NCBI RefSeq assembly: GCF_003932755.1
Contig: NZ_CP024202.1
Coordinates: 682,001 to 746,000, forward strand
DNA from: Methylomicrobium sp. wino1
Lineage (GTDB): Bacteria > Pseudomonadota > Gammaproteobacteria > Methylococcales > Methylomonadaceae
Direction of reading: 5' to 3'
DNA: 64,000 nucleotides
Shown in pieces: positions 17,988 through 27,400 of this stretch (its first letter is position 1; each line of letters opens with the position of its first letter). The translations under genes were made by a program, and so were the position numbers. Under the pieces are notes generated by a model. That model saw only the letters and a list, made by a program, of their open reading frames with translations. It was not told the DNA's origin and searched no databases.

Positions 17988-20942
17988 CTAATCATTACTC
18001 CATGTTATTTGAAAGGTAACGCCAACAGGCGAATCAGAAGGAACGATATTAATATCCATGCCTTCCTTCCGCAGTGCCTTACGGGAAATAAACAACCCCA
18101 AACCTCTTCCGCCAGGCTTGCGAGAAAAACCTTGCTCGAATACGGACTCATAGTCGCGAGCCTGTATTCCCGGGCCGGTATTGCTAATAAAAAACGATTT
18201 ACCGTCACTATTCAACTTAATTTGCTTTTCGCCCTGTAAGTCTTTTAGCCAAAAAATAGCGTTGTCGATGATATTAACGAATACCGGGTACAACGTTGAC
18301 GGAAAACCATGAGCAGCCATACCGGTAAAACTTTCCGTCGCCGTTAATTGAACGCCGTGCCGCTTCAAGCGAACATCAAATAAGGTCTTTACATAATGAA
18401 GAATATCGCTGCCTTTTATTTCAATCGGTTTACGATATAAACGGCGTTGCAACGGAGTGAATAAATTCAGGTGACCATCCAAATGATCGAAATTATTCCG
18501 AATTTCCTGATAGAGCGGCGCCAAGTTGCTGTTTAAATCCGCCCAAGGGCGCAATTCCCGCAAGGAGCGGCGAACACCTTTGATAGTCGCTTCAAATTCA
18601 TGGTTGATTACGGCGACCGCTAGTCCTAATTGAACCAAGTCCGCATCGGTGTCGACTTGCTCTCGCAGTGTTTCCAGTTCTTCATCCATCGCTTCCATCA
18701 TGTCGATCTGAGTAATATCAGGATCGGCCTTCATGTTCTCGGCAACGGACGTCAGCACATCCCGAATGCGGCTGAGGGATTCGGTATTTTTCTTACTGAC
18801 GCTTTCGATACGCGTTTCAAAGTCCTTGCGCACTTGATCGGTTTGCTCGGGCGATAATCCGTTAAAGTCTTTGCTGGCAAATTCCGCTTCGACCTTCGAT
18901 ATCGTATTTTGCAATTCGTGAATCGCATCCCTGGCAACTTTGGTGGCCGCCTTGCGCGTTTCTTCGGCGGTATTGGTCAAACTTCTCGCCTCGCTACGGA
19001 CCGATTTCTTTTCATTCTCCGCTAATTCATTGATCAGAGATTGAAGGCGCTTGCGTTGGTCAATATAGATTCTGGCTTGAGTTGCTATATCGCCAAGCTG
19101 CCGGCTGATTTCTTCCGCAAATGGCTTAAATATTTCATTCTCCAAGCGCTGAGACTCGGTTGTATACGCCTCCCAATCACGCTGCAATTGGCGGGATAAT
19201 CCGACTCCGCGAGGTTTGGCAATTCGGTAGCTTTCTTGTAATTCCGATAATCTTTTATTTGCTTCTTTTTCCGCATCCAGCAAGGTAATCGCGGCTTCAT
19301 CAGGGTCGGATATTTTGGCGGCGCTATCCATGCGGTGTTTAATGCGGCTTCTAATATTGTCTATTTCCAGTTTTGGTAATCCTTGCTGAGAGCGTTGAAA
19401 GAATCCGTCCAGCGATACGCTTAAATTCTTTCGCTTTGTTGAGACCTGTTTTTCGCGTTTTCTTCGCGCAAGCTCTAGCTTTTCTAGCTCTCTCTTACGT
19501 ACTTCAAAATATTCACCACGCTCCGTGCCGTCACGGAAAAAATCTATGGCAAGCCGGATAAAAATATTTTCAAGAATGCTTTTTAATTCTCGATATGCTT
19601 TGTCTTGCTGGAAACCTTCACGCCCAGCCTTTTCCTGTAACCCGCTATTGTCATTTCGGTTTAAAATTACAGCTCCAAAGCACCGTCTATATGAGAAAAA
19701 ATAATACCCTGCCCCTCTATTTCTTCTTAGTTCAATATTTAACCAATCAACATCTGAATTTCCATAGGGCAATATACGAATACGATCTTTAAAAACGTAA
19801 ATTCCTCCTAATTGCGCTAGCTTGGAGTTCAATCGACTCCATTCATCTGGCACTAGTCGACTTTCTCTTTGGTTGCCATGGACATAGCCAAATTCTATAT
19901 TAAATGGTCCGCAAACAGTTTTCCTACCACCCTCTTGCTGCCACGGGATTACGTAGTCTTCAGTAACTTCCTCATAAACTCTGACACTTCCCAGAAATTG
20001 ACCAAACTCGTCAATTTTTCCAAAAATTCTGTGATCAGCACTATCTAATTCATCTTTTGTAAAAAATTCACGATCAGAAATTAAATCTTCATTATCAGCA
20101 TCTGAAGGCCAATAGCGAAAAGTAGTCCGAATAGGAGGAGGTGGTTCTTCAAGAAATGTAGAGTTACAGAATCCCAACAGAAACTTCGAAAACTCCTTTT
20201 CATTTTTGGTCTTTTCCTGCTCAATATCAGCTTGTATTGTACGATTAGCGGGCGCTATATAAAAATGTGTGCCAGATGAACCAATCAGCGAAATGCCATC
20301 AAGAAAGCTTTGCAAGTTTTCAGGATCTACTTGAAAATCATCTAAATCTTTTAAGATTTTACTAAAGTCATAATCAGTATTATTACATTTTAATAATTCG
20401 ACATTCTTTTTAAACTCACTTACAAGATTACCAACTGCAATATCGTTTGGTAATTTATTGCTAGTAATAACGCGAATCGGTATTTCAATTTCGTCCAGAT
20501 TGATAGCCGGAACTTCAAAAAGTCCCCAGTGGATAAAACACATGACCAAATCATGCAACCCATCTTCTCGTCGAGCTCTGGTTAACACCAAAACTTGGTC
20601 GCCTAATAAACCGATCGCTAGACGGCCAATGCCTTTTTCACCCATAACAGCGCGTACCGGTTTCTCCGGAGGGCGGTAATTGTTAACGGTGATATTTTGC
20701 ACCGTATATTTACTTTCCGTTCCTAAAACCAACCATCGATTTTCAAAGTCATCCTTCGTCATACCTATGCCGTCATCGCGAATGACTAACAAATTGTCCG
20801 TGCGAAAGTAATCCACTTCGGCATGGTCGGCGTAGGCATCGTGAGAATTTTTGAATAATTCGCTGATAGCCGTAGATACGTTGGCTATCTGCTGGCGGCC
20901 GAGCATGTCGACAGCCCTCGCTCTGGTTTTGAATTTAGCCAT
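17988..20942 (-). CDS. Large double-GHKL ATPase (MORC/Hsp90-like plus histidine-kinase-like)
   Basis: About 984 residues. The N-terminal GHKL ATPase has, counted from the upstream TTG, the N box ISELFKNSHDAYAD (E31, N35), DDGIGM (59-64) and GEKGIGRLA (104-112), as in MORC/MutL/Hsp90-type enzymes. A long coiled coil fills about 480-750. The C-terminus looks like a histidine kinase: VINHEFEATIKG resembles an H box, NIIDNAIFWL an N box, ISNTGPGI a G1 box and GGRGLGLFIS a G2 box. ATG 20942 overlaps the methyltransferase stop by 8 nt; TTG 20951 is the longer alternative. With the receiver protein next to it, phosphotransfer is plausible. GHKL ATPases of this sort are known near restriction-modification genes; the exact role is inferred. 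Confidence 0.8.
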   Translation of the reverse strand: MAKFKTRARAVDMLGRQQIANVSTAISELFKNSHDAYADHAEVDYFRTDNLLVIRDDGIGMTKDDFENRWLVLGTESKYTVQNITVNNYRPPEKPVRAVMGEKGIGRLAIGLLGDQVLVLTRARREDGLHDLVMCFIHWGLFEVPAINLDEIEIPIRVITSNKLPNDIAVGNLVSEFKKNVELLKCNNTDYDFSKILKDLDDFQVDPENLQSFLDGISLIGSSGTHFYIAPANRTIQADIEQEKTKNEKEFSKFLLGFCNSTFLEEPPPPIRTTFRYWPSDADNEDLISDREFFTKDELDSADHRIFGKIDEFGQFLGSVRVYEEVTEDYVIPWQQEGGRKTVCGPFNIEFGYVHGNQRESRLVPDEWSRLNSKLAQLGGIYVFKDRIRILPYGNSDVDWLNIELRRNRGAGYYFFSYRRCFGAVILNRNDNSGLQEKAGREGFQQDKAYRELKSILENIFIRLAIDFFRDGTERGEYFEVRKRELEKLELARRKREKQVSTKRKNLSVSLDGFFQRSQQGLPKLEIDNIRSRIKHRMDSAAKISDPDEAAITLLDAEKEANKRLSELQESYRIAKPRGVGLSRQLQRDWEAYTTESQRLENEIFKPFAEEISRQLGDIATQARIYIDQRKRLQSLINELAENEKKSVRSEARSLTNTAEETRKAATKVARDAIHELQNTISKVEAEFASKDFNGLSPEQTDQVRKDFETRIESVSKKNTESLSRIRDVLTSVAENMKADPDITQIDMMEAMDEELETLREQVDTDADLVQLGLAVAVINHEFEATIKGVRRSLRELRPWADLNSNLAPLYQEIRNNFDHLDGHLNLFTPLQRRLYRKPIEIKGSDILHYVKTLFDVRLKRHGVQLTATESFTGMAAHGFPSTLYPVFVNIIDNAIFWLKDLQGEKQIKLNSDGKSFFISNTGPGIQARDYESVFEQGFSRKPGGRGLGLFISRKALRKEGMDINIVPSDSPVGVTFQITWSND

Positions 20943-22005
20943 TTTGCGCAATATTGATGATATGAGCGCCTATACGTTTGGCTATTTCCGGCGGCACGGC
21001 ATTGCCGATTTGCCTTGCCAAGCTAGCCATGTTGCTACCTTTAAAGACGAAATGCTTAGGAAAAGTTTGTAATGTCGCGCCTTCGCGAATGGAAATCGCC
21101 CTATCTTCGTCGGGATGGCCGAATCGGCCGTTTGAAAAACTATTAAACCGGGTGGTGATAGTCGGCGCCGGTCGATCCCAATACATTCGGGCATAAACAT
21201 CTCTAAAAAAATTGTCTTTTCCGATGTAAGCGGGGATTTGCAGCGATTTGTTATCTTTCCAGCTTGAACGATCACCACCGGATTTCGGCGTCAATTGTAT
21301 TCGTTTTAAATTTTCTTTAGAAAGTATCGCGGCTGAGTGCAGAAAATCCGAATCGTCTCTATGACCGGCTAAAATTTTATTAAATCCGTTAGCAATGCCC
21401 AGATAATTTTTCACGATCAGATTCGGATTATGTTCAGGATTAGGCAAGCGGATGTTTTCGGTTAAGCGAGAAGCAATCAGCAAATACCGTTTTCTATTCT
21501 GCGGAACGCCATATTCGATGGCATTAATAACACCATCGTCGTAGACATATCTTTCTTGTTGCAAAAATTCAATAAATTCGGGAAGAATGCTTTGTTTTTT
21601 ATTGGTTGCCAGTCCTGGAACATTTTCAACGATGACAAAGCCGGGCTTAAAGTGAGCGATAAAGCGTTCGAAGTTTTTTAGTAAAAATGCACTTTTCAAG
21701 CTTTTGGTTTTGTTGGTTCTCACTTTACTCCAATATTGACAAGGGCTGCAGCCGGCAAAAACCAGATTATTATCATTTTTACTTATATTTAACAGGCTGC
21801 CGAGCTCATCCCCTTTTAGATCGGTTATATCGTTATTGATGAACTTCGCATCAGTTACATTGCTTTCGTAAGTTTCTTTGCAAGACAAGTCGTTATCGAT
21901 CCCGGCTAGAATTTTGATTCCGGCCGTCTGCAAACCATAGCTCATACCTCCTGCACCGCAAAAAAAGTCAACCGCTTTTAAATCCGTCATGACCGATTCT
22001 TTCAT
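20935..22005 (-). CDS. C5 cytosine DNA methyltransferase
   Basis: 356 residues. It transfers a methyl group from S-adenosylmethionine to C5 of cytosine. Motif I is FFCGAGGMSYGL (14-25), motif IV has the catalytic cysteine in CSPCQ (C89), motif VI is VIVENVPG, motif VIII is PQNRKRYLLIA and motif X is GNAVPPEIAKRIG. The target site cannot be told from sequence. ATG 22005 and ATG 21990 are both possible starts; neither has a strong ribosome site. It is the first gene of the cassette with the ATPase, receiver protein and Vsr, and lies 101 nt after an acyltransferase gene on the same strand. Base composition is more AT-rich than in flanking lipid genes, hinting at transfer. Confidence 0.93.
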   Translation of the reverse strand: MKESVMTDLKAVDFFCGAGGMSYGLQTAGIKILAGIDNDLSCKETYESNVTDAKFINNDITDLKGDELGSLLNISKNDNNLVFAGCSPCQYWSKVRTNKTKSLKSAFLLKNFERFIAHFKPGFVIVENVPGLATNKKQSILPEFIEFLQQERYVYDDGVINAIEYGVPQNRKRYLLIASRLTENIRLPNPEHNPNLIVKNYLGIANGFNKILAGHRDDSDFLHSAAILSKENLKRIQLTPKSGGDRSSWKDNKSLQIPAYIGKDNFFRDVYARMYWDRPAPTITTRFNSFSNGRFGHPDEDRAISIREGATLQTFPKHFVFKGSNMASLARQIGNAVPPEIAKRIGAHIINIAQNG

Positions 22006-22106
22006 TTAAATGGTGTATACGTTAACTTAGATGCATGGATTGGGCAATACATACGTATAGGATTGAAATACACGAAAAAATTGATCTAAGCTCCACAAGC
22101 CCCCGT

Positions 22107-22748
22107 TTACGCTTCGTCCTCCAACTGCAATGGCTTGGCGCTGTCTTGCAGGACCCTGAAGGTTTGTTCCAGTTCGGCCATAAACCCGGACCGGCTGCCG
22201 TTCCAAGCCATGGTCGGGGCAACGAAGACATCGACGAAAAACGGCACCAGCACGAATTCGCCCTTAGGCAGGCACTTGCCCAGGCCGCTGAAAAATATCG
22301 GAGTCACCGGCACTTCCGGGCGTTTGCTTAACAGGTGGGCAACGCCGCTTTTGAACTTGGCGCGCTGTTCCGGCGCGCCGCGGCTGCCTTCCGGAAACAG
22401 CAGCAATATCTTGCCCCGATCCAGCGCTTCCAGCAGCGGCGCAAGTGTATCACCGTCCCTGGTTGGAGGCTTCCGGTCTATCGGTACGATACCGATGATA
22501 TTCAACGCAAACCATTTCAAGCAGCGATGACGAAAAAAATAATCCGCCGCCGCCACGGGATGCACGTCGGCAATCAGCGCCCGAGGAAACAACGACATCA
22601 ACACCAGCGTGTCCAGGTGACTGTTGTGATTGGCGACCACGATGGCCGGGCCGGAGCTCGGCAAGTATTGCCGGCCGCGCACGTTCAGGCCGATCAGGAA
22701 TAATACCAAGGGCTTGACCAACAGCAGATAAAACAAACCGCGCAACAT
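22107..22748 (-). CDS. 1-acyl-glycerol-3-phosphate acyltransferase-like protein (PlsC family)
   Basis: 213 residues. The PlsC-type motifs are clear: NHNSHLDTLVL (HxxxxD active site) and LFPEGSRGAPEQ (substrate phosphate binding). One N-terminal hydrophobic segment anchors it. It should acylate lysophosphatidate or a similar lysolipid at the inner membrane. It follows the CDP-diglyceride synthase-like gene by 9 nt, the last of three lipid genes in a row. Confidence 0.85.
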   Translation of the reverse strand: MLRGLFYLLLVKPLVLFLIGLNVRGRQYLPSSGPAIVVANHNSHLDTLVLMSLFPRALIADVHPVAAADYFFRHRCLKWFALNIIGIVPIDRKPPTRDGDTLAPLLEALDRGKILLLFPEGSRGAPEQRAKFKSGVAHLLSKRPEVPVTPIFFSGLGKCLPKGEFVLVPFFVDVFVAPTMAWNGSRSGFMAELEQTFRVLQDSAKPLQLEDEA

Positions 22749-22757
22749 AGCGTAGGG

Positions 22758-23699
22758 TCAATAATGCAGAAAATAGGCGTAATGGAAAAACAGCGGCGCG
22801 GTGTAAGTCAGACTGTCCAGCCTATCGAGGATACCGCCGTGTCCCGGCAGCAGCGTGCCGCTGTCCTTGACGCCTAAGTCGCGCTTGAGCGCCGATATCG
22901 TCACGTCGCCGACGAAGCCGGCCACGCCGATCATCAGGCCGGCGCCCAAGGCTTCGTATACAGTAAACGGAGTGAGCCATAGCGCCAAAGGCACAGCCAG
23001 CACCGCCGTGCTGAGCACCCCGCCCAGAAAGCCGGCAAAGGTCTTATTCGGGCTGACTTTCGGCACAATTTTGCGTTTGCCCAGGCTTTTGCCCCAGACA
23101 TACTGAGCGACATCGTTGATTTCGGTGAGAAAGACCAGGTAGATCAACAAACCCATCGCGCCGCCGCCCGGATTGTTTTCCGCCGGCAACACCAGCATGA
23201 AAGCCATGTGGCTGAGGCTGAATACGCAAATCATCAAGCCCCAGTGCAAGGTGCCGATGGCGCGCAGAAAGCCCTGGGTTTCGCCTATCAGTATCATCCG
23301 CATCGGCAGCCATAAAAACACATAGACCGGAATGAAGATGATGAACAAGCCGTACCAGCCCGCCCACACCCAATAATATTGCAGCGGAATCGCCAGATAA
23401 GCCCAAAACAACACCCGATGATCGGTGCGCCGGGTCGGAATCAGCGACAGATATTCCTTGAAAGCCAAAAAGCTGATCAGGCCCAACACGATCACCGAAG
23501 TGGTGCGATTGATCAGCACGGCCACGGCAAACACCAGGACGATGACCCACCAGGTTTTGACGCGTTGGCGCAGTTCGCCATAGTCGCGCTCCGGCCGTCG
23601 GCGTTGCAGCATAATCGAAATACCGCTGGCGATACTCAACAGCAATGCGATGCAGGCGAAAGCGACTTGCACGTTGACCGGCAAATCGACCGGTATCAT
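22758..23699 (-). CDS. Phosphatidate cytidylyltransferase (CdsA family)
   Basis: About 313 residues with eight or so membrane helices. The C-terminal CDP-diglyceride synthase signature is present: KVSPNKTFAGFLGG, then GDVTISALKRDLGVKDSG and LPGHGGILDRLDS. It makes CDP-diacylglycerol from CTP and phosphatidate. ATG 23699 is chosen because it overlaps the stop of the upstream CDP-alcohol transferase gene by 4 nt; an earlier in-frame start at 23729 would lie inside that gene. Probably a second, non-housekeeping CdsA, as in the E. coli ynbAB arrangement. Confidence 0.9.
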   Translation of the reverse strand: MIPVDLPVNVQVAFACIALLLSIASGISIMLQRRRPERDYGELRQRVKTWWVIVLVFAVAVLINRTTSVIVLGLISFLAFKEYLSLIPTRRTDHRVLFWAYLAIPLQYYWVWAGWYGLFIIFIPVYVFLWLPMRMILIGETQGFLRAIGTLHWGLMICVFSLSHMAFMLVLPAENNPGGGAMGLLIYLVFLTEINDVAQYVWGKSLGKRKIVPKVSPNKTFAGFLGGVLSTAVLAVPLALWLTPFTVYEALGAGLMIGVAGFVGDVTISALKRDLGVKDSGTLLPGHGGILDRLDSLTYTAPLFFHYAYFLHY

Positions 23700-24301
23700 G
23701 GACGCACCTCGGCCAACGCTTGACGGCAACGATTAAGGATGGTGACGGCCAACAACAGTAACACCGCACCGAACAGCCAATTGATCCACTCCCCGGACCA
23801 GCCGGCGGCGACACCCATCGCCAGGGCGCCGAACACGAAGGCCCGGTCGCTCTTACCCATCGGGCCGTCGTAACGCCTGGATGCGCCGATTTGCACGGCG
23901 ACCACGCCGGCCATTTCGCTGATGATGGCGGCAATGACGATGCCGACCACCAACCACGGGCTTGCGTCCGGCAACAACGCAAAAGGCAGGTAGAGCACCG
24001 TATCCGAAACCACATCGCACAATTCGTTCAAGATGCCGCCCAGTGCGGATTTCATGCCATGTTCGCGCGCCAGCATGCCGTCTATCGCATTCAAGGCCAT
24101 GCGCAGCAGCATCGCCAGCGGAATCGCCCAATAAATGCCGGGGTGCCAGTCCGTATAAAGCAAGGACATGCCGACTAGCAGCGACAACCCAAGCGCCGCC
24201 AGGGTGACCTGATTGGCGGTAACGCCTCGTGCAGCCAAACACCGCACGTCGGGCCGCAACAGATTTTGAAAAGCGGGTTTGATGTCGTAAATGGAAGCCA
24301 T
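23696..24301 (-). CDS. CDP-alcohol phosphatidyltransferase family protein
   Basis: About 201 residues with several membrane helices. The family signature DGMLAREHGMKSALGG continues to LNELCDVVSD; the third acidic position of the canonical pattern appears as N, which I recall as normal in this subfamily. It swaps CMP of CDP-diacylglycerol for an alcohol, making a phospholipid; the alcohol is unknown. ATG 24301 is preferred because AAAGG lies just upstream; the frame is open to 24355. It heads the lipid operon: this gene, the CdsA-like gene and the PlsC-like gene. Confidence 0.85.
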   Translation of the reverse strand: MASIYDIKPAFQNLLRPDVRCLAARGVTANQVTLAALGLSLLVGMSLLYTDWHPGIYWAIPLAMLLRMALNAIDGMLAREHGMKSALGGILNELCDVVSDTVLYLPFALLPDASPWLVVGIVIAAIISEMAGVVAVQIGASRRYDGPMGKSDRAFVFGALAMGVAAGWSGEWINWLFGAVLLLLAVTILNRCRQALAEVRP

Positions 24302-24477
24302 GAGTACCTTTAAAGTCAAACCGTAAGCGGTAGTGTTACGAAAAAACGCAAACAAGCCAAAACGTTACCTTAGCACAAGTGGGTAAAATTCCCAGCACGT
24401 AGCCCGTTAAAATTCGGCCCATTACCGCGACTTGGAAGCCCAATATCGTTTTGCTTCGGCTTGCTCTGATGAACCAA

Positions 24478-27400
24478 TCAGCTCGGTTTTGACCCTCTTG
24501 TTGCAGAAACGTCAAGCACGAAGACATCGATTAATCTTCGTTCCGCCGTCGTCAATGTGTTCTTAAGCATTTCTTCCAGTTCGTAAGCGGATTTGGGTGG
24601 CGGCAGGCCTTGGGGATGAGCCCGCAGCTTTTTAAAGTTAAACCACAGCACCAAATACAAGCCACGGCCTTCTGTTTCCGATGAGATGGTGTAGCGCGGT
24701 ATCAGTTGTTGATGGATCGTTTTCCATAGCTCGCGATGATAATCGCGCTTGATTTCGATGGGCAGGTAATAAAATCGTCCCTCATGGATGAAGGACAATT
24801 TGATGTCGGCGCGCTTCTCATTGGCTTGCAATGCTTCCGGTTCGACAGCGACATCGTATTTCGCCAGCATCGGCTTGAGGCGATCAACCAGATAATTGCG
24901 GCCAATCTCTTCATACCTGGGGTCTTCCTCGGAGTATGGTTCTTTAGGGTCTACTGTATTTTTGCCCTTCAAATTCCAGAAATGCTGGTAGGGGTTAGTA
25001 TTGCCGGTATGCATTTCCTCCGCCAATTGCCGCAAACAATCCAACGCCAGCACGGAAAGATCGGCGACGTTGGCCGGTTTTCGGTCGTTCAGCGTCTCGA
25101 TGACCTGGCATGCGTCGGGGTGTTTATACAATGCTTCGCGGCGGCTGATTTGTTGGGTTTGTTGGGCGTCGCGAATTAGCTTGTGCCAGGCGGCTAGTTT
25201 CTGTTGTTCTAGTAAATCGGCCAGAACCTTTGTAGCATCTTCGCCGGGGTTCGCCGCCAAGTGGTTTAACAAAGACCGAACATATTTTTGTTCATCCATT
25301 GCCCGCGTAATCTCGAAATCGCCTCTAGGCCAAACTGGTTGACAGCGGGGGGCTAGCAATTCGATCAACAATCGCTTAGTCGAAATAGGTAAATCGTACC
25401 TGTCGTACATTTTTGACGCGAAACTTGGATATAAAAACTGCGATAGACGGTTGATGCGTTCGGTATTCGTACCGACTGTTTCTCGGATCGCCGCCTCATG
25501 CCTCTCGGGCTCTATAACCAAACCGGTTGCAAGCCAAAATATGCGCTGGGCTTGGTCCATGCCTTTGCAGGCCTGCTTTTTTTCAACCAAGGCCAGTAGC
25601 TGGTCTTTATCAGCGTTCGTAATCGCGGCTTCCAGCAAATAATGAAGGTGGCTAATATGATCCTTATAGCCTCGAACGGGATATATATTGAGTAAAGGGA
25701 TCGCAATCATCTTGGCAACTTCCTTAAACTCTTGGTCATACGCCAGATTATGGAGGCCATGAATAAATTGACTCTTAGCGGCTAAGAGTTTAGAAACATA
25801 CTCCAAAAATAATCGGGCCACTAATTGCGGCTTTGATCGGCAAAGCGATTTCAACCAGGCCTCATTAAAGGTTCCCTCTGAAAAGCAGAAAGCCAAGGCT
25901 GTACTAAGCAAGTCATCACTGAGTGTTTCGAGGATGCCAGGGTTTTCCTGGTAAAGAATATCCAAACAAACCAGAAAAGGTAAACGGATATAATGGTATT
26001 CCTGTTTTTTCGCTTCTAGCGAGAATATTTCTTCAGCCGTAGGGATATCAGACCGGAAAAGCATTTTTCGTAAACCGGTTTTTGCAGCAGTTATCAGTAT
26101 TTCGTCGCCATTCAGAAATTCAGACAAGCGCTCTTCCGGAGATTTTCCGTTAACTGAAACACGATGATTAAATGCTATAGCCAATTGATAAAATACGCCA
26201 GGGTGAGCCCTGCCTTCGATTATTTCTTCTTTATGGTTATGTAAAAAATTTAGTCTTTTTGATAATTCATCATTGTGTTTATCAGTCCATTTTTTTCTTG
26301 ATTCAGCCTGCTTAACTCTCCAATCATCTATAGGCCAATAAATCAAATTCTGAAAAGTCTCAAGAAATTCCGGATGAGCCTCTAACCAATTTACAAAATA
26401 ATCCAGAGATAAGCCGCTGTCCCCTTGCTTGATTTGTAATGACCAAAATGCCTGTTGGAAGTACGCACATCTCGCTTCGAATAGGGCTTCGGATAAACAC
26501 CGATCCAGCCACCACAAGCCGAGCCCGGCTGGTGGCGTTGCATAGCGTAATCGTTCATAAATATCACGAATTTCAGAGCTGATATTTTCAACGATGCTTA
26601 TTTGCTTGAGACCAACAGCTAATAAATCAAAGTAGCGGCCTGACCGAACACTCAGCCATTCGCGAATTTTCTCTCGCTGTTTATATTGAATTCTACCTTG
26701 ACCGTATTGGTCGGCACCGATGGACAGCCATCGATATAGTCTTTCCGCACTAACAATCGAGCCGTGAACCTGTAGACCGCGCAACAATAATTGACCGGCT
26801 ACCTCAATTAAATATTCGTGAGGTAACGTTTCGAGAAACCCCGCCCCTCGGCTAAATAGCTCATCAAGCACTATAGGTATATCGTCGTCCGACAAACGCT
26901 GGGCAAAAGTGGTTTGCCAGAAATAATGATACGAAATGGTGTGAGTGTTTTTAGTCGGAATTAAGTAGTCAAATACATTAGATGCTGTAATTTTGTCTGG
27001 AAATAATTTATCAAGCAGTATTTCCAGTAAGTCGTTTTCAGTGTCCTCTATTTTGCCAAGTCGGATGTCGTCAGCGAGCGATAGTAAGTTATCAAAGTCC
27101 TTCGGATATTGATGTATAAAGGCATACAACGCGTTACTACGGATTCCATCTTCAAAGGATTTATCGCGTATGATCGAAAATAAGGCGGGGCCGAGTTCAG
27201 TAATCGTTTCCGCGTGACACAGCCCATTTAGCAGGCAGTAAAGCAAATATTGCTCGCCATCGCTACGCCCCGGACTGACGAGCACTTTCATTAAAGCGCT
27301 CGCCATATCCTTTGTACCCAAGGCTGAAAACGCTGTGGTATGCCAATCACGGCTGGGAAAACCGATCGTCTTCGCTTCTCTAATTAACGCATTGATAAGG

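Noticed and set aside
22758-24301. Several long antisense or shifted frames over the lipid genes
   Set aside because: They overlap genes with clear family motifs and have no motifs of their own.
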